Source: Nocardioides caeni
GTDB lineage: Bacteria; Actinomycetota; Actinomycetes; Propionibacteriales; Nocardioidaceae
DNA length: 64,000 bases
Direction: 5' to 3'
Assembly: GCF_004912195.1 (NCBI RefSeq)
Contig: NZ_STGW01000004.1
Coordinates: forward strand, 194,485-258,484
Shown: positions 60,149 through 64,000 of the stretch, piece after piece
How the letters are laid out: every line of letters starts with the position of its first letter
How positions within the stretch are numbered: position 1 is the first letter of the stretch
Notes under the pieces: model-generated
The model's database searches: none
Told to the model about the DNA's origin: nothing
Seen by the model: the letters and a program-made list of their open reading frames with translations, nothing else
Translations under genes and position numbers: made by a program

Positions 60149-60955
60149 TCAGACACCGCGGAAGCGCGGCGGCCGTCCCTCGAGATGAGACCGCACTCCC
60201 TCGCGATGATCCTCCGTCTCCCAGAGGACATCGGTGAGGGCGTCGGAGTACTCGTCGAGGGTCCGCCAGTCCACCTCGAGGCCCTTGCGGACGATGCGCT
60301 TGATGGCGCGCTGGGCCAGCGGCGGACCGCTCGCCAGCCGCAGCAGCAGGTCGTCCGCCCGCGCCATCAGGTCTCCGTCCGGCACCACGCTCGAGACGAG
60401 GTTGAGGTCGGCCGCCCTGCCGGCATCGACCAGGTCGCCCGTCAGCAGCAACTCCATGGCGGCCGAGAGCCCGATGATCCTCGGCAGCAGGTACGTCCCG
60501 CCCACCGTCCCGACGATCCCACGTCGGACGAAGAAGGAGCCGAAGGTCGCCCCCTGGGCCGCGATCCTGATGTCGCACAGCAGCGCGAGGTCCAGGCCCA
60601 TCCCGACCGCTGCTCCGTTGACGGCCGCGACCGTGGGGACCTCGATGGCCATGAACGACTCGACCACGGCGTTCAGGCCGTCGTTCCGCAGCCGGTCGAT
60701 GCGCCTGCGGCGCTGCCACTCCTCGGTCGAGTCGGACCCGAAGATGTCGGAGAAGTCGTCACCCGCGCAGAACCCCTTTCCCGCTCCGGTGACCAGCAGG
60801 GCACGAACGGCGTGGTCGCCGGCGACGGTGTGCAGAGCATCGACGAGCTCGTCGTACGTCTGCCAGCGCAGCGCGTTGCGGACTGCCGGCCGCTGCAGCA
60901 CGAGGCGGGCGACTCCTCGCTCGTCCACGGTCAGCTCGATGTCGTCGTAGGACAT
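60149..60955 (-). CDS. Crotonase-family protein (enoyl-CoA hydratase/isomerase-like)
   Basis: 268 residues. Oxyanion-hole segments GAGKGFCAGDD and NGAAVGMGLDLALLCD are clear. The two catalytic glutamates of enoyl-CoA hydratase are not kept: the first position is Asp122 and the second aligns, without gaps, with Phe142 (TFGSFFVRRGIVGTVGG). It is therefore probably not an ordinary hydratase; isomerase, lyase or ring-opening activities are options. ATG at 60955 has AAGGAG upstream. Last gene of a minus-strand operon. Confidence 0.9.
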   Translation of the reverse strand: MSYDDIELTVDERGVARLVLQRPAVRNALRWQTYDELVDALHTVAGDHAVRALLVTGAGKGFCAGDDFSDIFGSDSTEEWQRRRRIDRLRNDGLNAVVESFMAIEVPTVAAVNGAAVGMGLDLALLCDIRIAAQGATFGSFFVRRGIVGTVGGTYLLPRIIGLSAAMELLLTGDLVDAGRAADLNLVSSVVPDGDLMARADDLLLRLASGPPLAQRAIKRIVRKGLEVDWRTLDEYSDALTDVLWETEDHREGVRSHLEGRPPRFRGV

Positions 60956-60957
60956 GG

Positions 60958-62280
60958 TCAGCTCCTTGTGCTCGGTCCCAACCGTTCGGCGGGCCGCGCG
61001 TGCGCCCGGTCGGGCAGGGCACGCCGGTGGCGGAACATCTGGAGGAGACCGAGCAGCCACAGCGGGTATTGCACCGCCATGGCCAGGTCGTAGGACGCGG
61101 CGCCACCCTTCGCCGTCACGTCGAGCACGACCCCCACGAGGACGATGGCACCGAGGCTGGCGATGAACCCACCTTGGTTGACCAGCGCGTTGGCGATGCC
61201 CAGCCGCTCGGCCGGCATCCCGATGCGACCGAACTCGAACCCGATCAGCGCCGCTGGTCCGGCCACGCCCACCACGACCATCAGCAGGGCCAGCAGCCAC
61301 ACCGGTGCGTCACCGGGCCAGACCAGCACGATCGACCAGCCGGTCGCCACGGCGACAGTGCAGGCCACCACGTGCTGGAGGGCGAGGTGCGGGCGGCGCG
61401 CGATCCACCAGCCCGTCATCGGTCCCGCGACGACAATGCTGAGCAGCATCACCGTGAGCAGGGCGCCGGCCTGCGCCTCCGTGGTGCCGTGGCCCACGAC
61501 GAAGAACGGGAATCCCCACAACAACCCGACCATCGAGGCACTGAAGTGATGGGTGAAGTGCACCCAGAAGCCCAGCCGCACCGACGGCCTCGCCCACGCG
61601 ATCGCGACGCCTCGTCGGGCGCCGGCCCAGGAGAGGGACGCGCCGCGGCTCGAGCGCAGACCTGGCGCGTCGCCGACGGCAATGAGGAGCGCGAGGATGA
61701 CGACCACGCCGAAAGCAGCGGAGGCGAGGTAGAACCACGCCCAACCGAGGAGGTCCAGTGCCCACACGGCCGGGCCCGCCGCCAGGAGGGCGCCGACCTG
61801 GCCCACCGGCCCCGTCAGCTGGGTCATCAAGGGAATCCGGCGCAGTGGGAACCAGGCGACGATCAGCCGCAGGACGCACACGAAGACCACCCCGTCGCCC
61901 AGACCGACCAGGGCGCGTGCCACGAGGGCCGTCACGTAGCCGTCGGCGATGGCGAACGCCACCTGGCCAAGGCTCATCGAGACCGTTCCGAGAAGCAGGA
62001 CCTGCCGGGCGCCATACCGGTCGACCAGCAGCCCCACGGGGACCTGGATGACGGCGTAGACCAGGAGCTGGAGCACGACGAAGGACGAGAGCCGGGCTGC
62101 GTCGAGGTCGAAGCGGTCGGCGGCCTCGAGCCCGGCCACCGCCAGCGAGGACCGGTGGAAGACGCCGACGGCGTAGGCCAGCAGGGCCACTCCCCACACC
62201 AGCATCGCCGGTCGGTTCGTGTGGCGGTACGGCGCCGTGCCCCCGACCACGCTGGAGGATCGGTCGTCCGCCGCTGGCAA
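60958..62280 (-). CDS. MFS transporter
   Basis: About 440 residues with twelve hydrophobic helices; VGLLVDRYGARQVLLLGTVS is MFS motif A. Segments LAYAVGVFHRSSLAVAGLEA and the overall style match the phthalate/nitrate-type MFS of actinobacteria. The start is uncertain: TTG 62280 (five bases after the thiolase stop), GTG 62250 or ATG 62205. It is between thiolase and crotonase genes, so it may take up the acid they degrade. Confidence 0.88.
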   Translation of the reverse strand: MPAADDRSSSVVGGTAPYRHTNRPAMLVWGVALLAYAVGVFHRSSLAVAGLEAADRFDLDAARLSSFVVLQLLVYAVIQVPVGLLVDRYGARQVLLLGTVSMSLGQVAFAIADGYVTALVARALVGLGDGVVFVCVLRLIVAWFPLRRIPLMTQLTGPVGQVGALLAAGPAVWALDLLGWAWFYLASAAFGVVVILALLIAVGDAPGLRSSRGASLSWAGARRGVAIAWARPSVRLGFWVHFTHHFSASMVGLLWGFPFFVVGHGTTEAQAGALLTVMLLSIVVAGPMTGWWIARRPHLALQHVVACTVAVATGWSIVLVWPGDAPVWLLALLMVVVGVAGPAALIGFEFGRIGMPAERLGIANALVNQGGFIASLGAIVLVGVVLDVTAKGGAASYDLAMAVQYPLWLLGLLQMFRHRRALPDRAHARPAERLGPSTRS

Positions 62281-62285
62281 CGACG

Positions 62286-63467
62286 TCAGTCCAGCCGGCG
62301 GAACAACGCGGCGAGGGCCTGACCACCGCCGATGCACATCGTGACGATCCCCAGCTCGCCGCCGGTACGCCGCAGGTGCTTCACCACGCGCAGCGTCAGG
62401 ATCGCCCCGGTGGCACCGACCGGGTGGCCGAGGGCGATCGCTCCGCCGAGGGGGTTGACCCGTTCAGGGTCGAGCTTGGCGTCCCGCACGCAGGCCACCG
62501 CCTGGGAGGCGAAGGCCTCGTTGAGCTCGACGACGTCGATGTCCGACGGTGTCAGGCCGGTGCGGTCGAAGAGCTTCTCCAGCGCCAGGACCGGGGCGTA
62601 GCCCATCAGCCCCGGCTCCATCGCCGCGGTGGCGACGGCGTCGAGCGCGACCAGACCGCGGTGTCCCCGGTCGCGGGCCACGTCCTCGGTCGCCAGGACG
62701 ACCGCAGCCGCACCGTCGTTGATGCCGGAGGCGTTGCCGGCAGTCACCGTGCCCCCGGACGAGAACACCGGGCTCAGGGACGCGAGGCCGGCCAGCGTCG
62801 TGTCGGGCCGCGGGTGCTCGTCGTCGACGACGACGGTCGTGCCCCTCCGGCCCGCGACGGCCACCGGGGTGATCTCCTCCGCGAAGGCCGCGCGGGCGGC
62901 GGCCGAGGCGGCCCGCTGCTGCGAGCGGAGGGCGAACTCGTCCTGCTCCTCGCGGGACACGACGTACCTCTTGGCGACGGCGTCCGCGGTCACGCCCATG
63001 TGCGTGCCACCGAAGGGGTCGGTCAGCATCGCCACGGTGCCGTCCACCAGGGTCCGGTCACCGAGCCGGTTCCCCGACCGGGCCGAGAAGTCGTAGAAGG
63101 GCATGCGGCTCATCGACTCGTCGCCCCCGGCGACGGTGATGTCGAGGTCGTTGGCGCGCATCTCCTGGGCGGCCGACCAGACGGCCTGCAGACCGCTGCC
63201 GCAGAGGCGGTTGACGGTGAAGGCGGGGACCGCGTCCGGGATCCCCGCACCGATCGCGACCCGGCGGGCGTTGTAGGCGTCGGCGCCGACCTGGCCGATG
63301 CAGCCCATCACCACCTCGCCGGGCTCGGCGAGGCCGACGCCCGAGCGCGTCAGCGCCGCAGCCACGGCCGTCGCGCCGAGCTCGTGGGCCGGCACGTCCT
63401 TGAACTGCCCGCCGAAGCTGCCGATCGGCGTCCTCGCGCCGTCGATCACCACGATCCGTTGCGTCAT
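62286..63467 (-). CDS. Thiolase (acetyl-CoA C-acyltransferase)
   Basis: 393 residues. Nucleophilic Cys89 in NRLCGSGLQAV, His348 in GGAIALGHPVGATGA and the base Cys378 in TMCIGGGQAL complete the thiolase active site. Length fits FadA/PhaA-type enzymes. Which of degradation or synthesis it serves depends on context; the neighbours point to degradation. ATG at 63467, 18 bases after the SDR stop. Confidence 0.95.
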   Translation of the reverse strand: MTQRIVVIDGARTPIGSFGGQFKDVPAHELGATAVAAALTRSGVGLAEPGEVVMGCIGQVGADAYNARRVAIGAGIPDAVPAFTVNRLCGSGLQAVWSAAQEMRANDLDITVAGGDESMSRMPFYDFSARSGNRLGDRTLVDGTVAMLTDPFGGTHMGVTADAVAKRYVVSREEQDEFALRSQQRAASAAARAAFAEEITPVAVAGRRGTTVVVDDEHPRPDTTLAGLASLSPVFSSGGTVTAGNASGINDGAAAVVLATEDVARDRGHRGLVALDAVATAAMEPGLMGYAPVLALEKLFDRTGLTPSDIDVVELNEAFASQAVACVRDAKLDPERVNPLGGAIALGHPVGATGAILTLRVVKHLRRTGGELGIVTMCIGGGQALAALFRRLD

Positions 63468-63485
63468 CGTGCTCTCCCGGCGCCG

Positions 63486-64000
63486 TCAGTAGACCGCGAG
63501 GCGGCCGCCGTCGACGGGGATGATCGCACCCGTCGTGTAGCTGCTCGCGTCGCTGGCGAGGTGGACGACCATCCCGACCAGCTCCTCGGGACGCCCCAGG
63601 CGATCGGCCGGAAGGCCGCCGACGACCTTTCCGACGAACTCCTCGTCCCAACCCTCGGCCATGTCGGTGGCGAAGGCCCCCGGCATGACGCAGTTGACCC
63701 GGACCGCGGGCGCGTACTCCTGGGCGAACGCCTGGGTCAGGGCGTTGAGGCCGGCCTTCGCCGCCGAGTACGTCGCCTCCGCCGCGCTCGGGCGGACCGC
63801 GCCGATGCTGGAGATGTTGACGATCGAGCCCCTCCCGTGGGCGGCCATCCGCGATCCCGCGACCGCCATCAGGCGGAACGGGCCCTTGAGGTTGACCTCG
63901 AGCGTCTTGTCGAAGAGTGCCTCCGACTGCTCCTCCAGCGAGGGACCGAGCGGCGCGATCCCCGCGTTGTTGACGAGGATGCCGAGCGGACCGAGCTCCT
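63486..64000 (-). CDS. SDR-family oxidoreductase, 5' end beyond the window
   Basis: 171 codons visible. The frame entering from the right reads ELGPLGILVNNAGIAPLGPS and includes the catalytic IVNISSIGAVRPSAAEATYS with Tyr-Ser-Ala-Ala-Lys and the C-terminal SYTTGAIIPVDGGRLAVY. It resembles FabG/3-hydroxyacyl-CoA dehydrogenase-like SDRs, the expected partner of the thiolase. The N-terminal glycine motif is not in the window. Confidence 0.92.
   Translation of the reverse strand, partial: ELGPLGILVNNAGIAPLGPSLEEQSEALFDKTLEVNLKGPFRLMAVAGSRMAAHGRGSIVNISSIGAVRPSAAEATYSAAKAGLNALTQAFAQEYAPAVRVNCVMPGAFATDMAEGWDEEFVGKVVGGLPADRLGRPEELVGMVVHLASDASSYTTGAIIPVDGGRLAVY

Overview
The window comes from a high-GC Gram-positive actinobacterium, most likely Nocardioides or a close relative in the Nocardioidaceae. 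The signs are very high GC, frequent GTG starts, a DUF222-type HNH nuclease gene, one long collinear flagellar operon without P- or L-ring genes, a KshA/KstR-type steroid module and actinobacterial three-helix-plus-LMWP ArsC. The genus is an inference from gene content; there is no rRNA gene in the window.

Layout. 1-3125: a DUF222 gene broken by a frameshift, a two-helix membrane peptide, a lipoprotein, and a DUF2236 oxygenase-like gene behind an 11-bp-arm palindrome. 3354-23669: a tightly overlapped flagellar operon in the order flgB-flgC-fliE-fliF-fliG-fliH-fliI-fliJ, an NlpC/P60-transglycosylase fusion, fliK-flgD-flgE-flbD-motA-motB-fliL-fliM-fliN-fliO-fliP-fliQ-fliR-flhB-flhA, and a small membrane protein. 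It encodes the rod, MS ring, switch, export gate, hook and stator. Flagellin, filament cap, hook-filament junction, sigma-28 and chemotaxis genes are not here.

23650-38365: an orphan DevS-like histidine kinase, a thioesterase with an alpha/beta hydrolase, an orphan family-5 solute-binding lipoprotein, and an AbiEi/DUF559-like protein. These are followed by a minus-strand run (acyl-CoA synthetase, OYE-family reductase, DppBCDF-type ABC transporter, amidase) that looks like one uptake and catabolic operon. A 22-bp tandem repeat family sits at three places here. 38458-47530: mostly steroid and related catabolism: SDRs, a GIY-YIG nuclease between roughly 145-bp palindromic repeats, a 3-alpha-hydroxysteroid-dehydrogenase-like gene with a KstR-like regulator, divergent kshA with a small cysteine protein and an SDR, and an IclR-controlled LLM/SnoaL/SDR operon.

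47593-59716: a metal and metalloid resistance block. The arsenic part has an ArsR-GNAT (ArsN1-like) fusion divergent from an ArsO-like flavoprotein, followed by an MFS exporter, ArsR, an aquaglyceroporin and two arsenate reductases; no ArsB or Acr3 is present. The copper part has csoR, copZ, a His-rich anchored protein and copA, with a divergent DUF4396 gene and a 46-codon gene, controlled by three near-identical CsoR-type boxes. A perfect hairpin terminator ends it. 59764-59807 is the 3' part of a tRNA-Ala(CGC) gene, the footprint of a tRNA-targeting integration. 60149-64000: a minus-strand beta-oxidation-like operon (SDR, thiolase, MFS, crotonase).

The most interesting items are the unusual ars operon, the mapped metal and IclR operators, the dual-hydrolase flagellar protein, a FliM without the CheY-binding motif, two families of intergenic repeats touching gene ends, and the att-like tRNA fragment.
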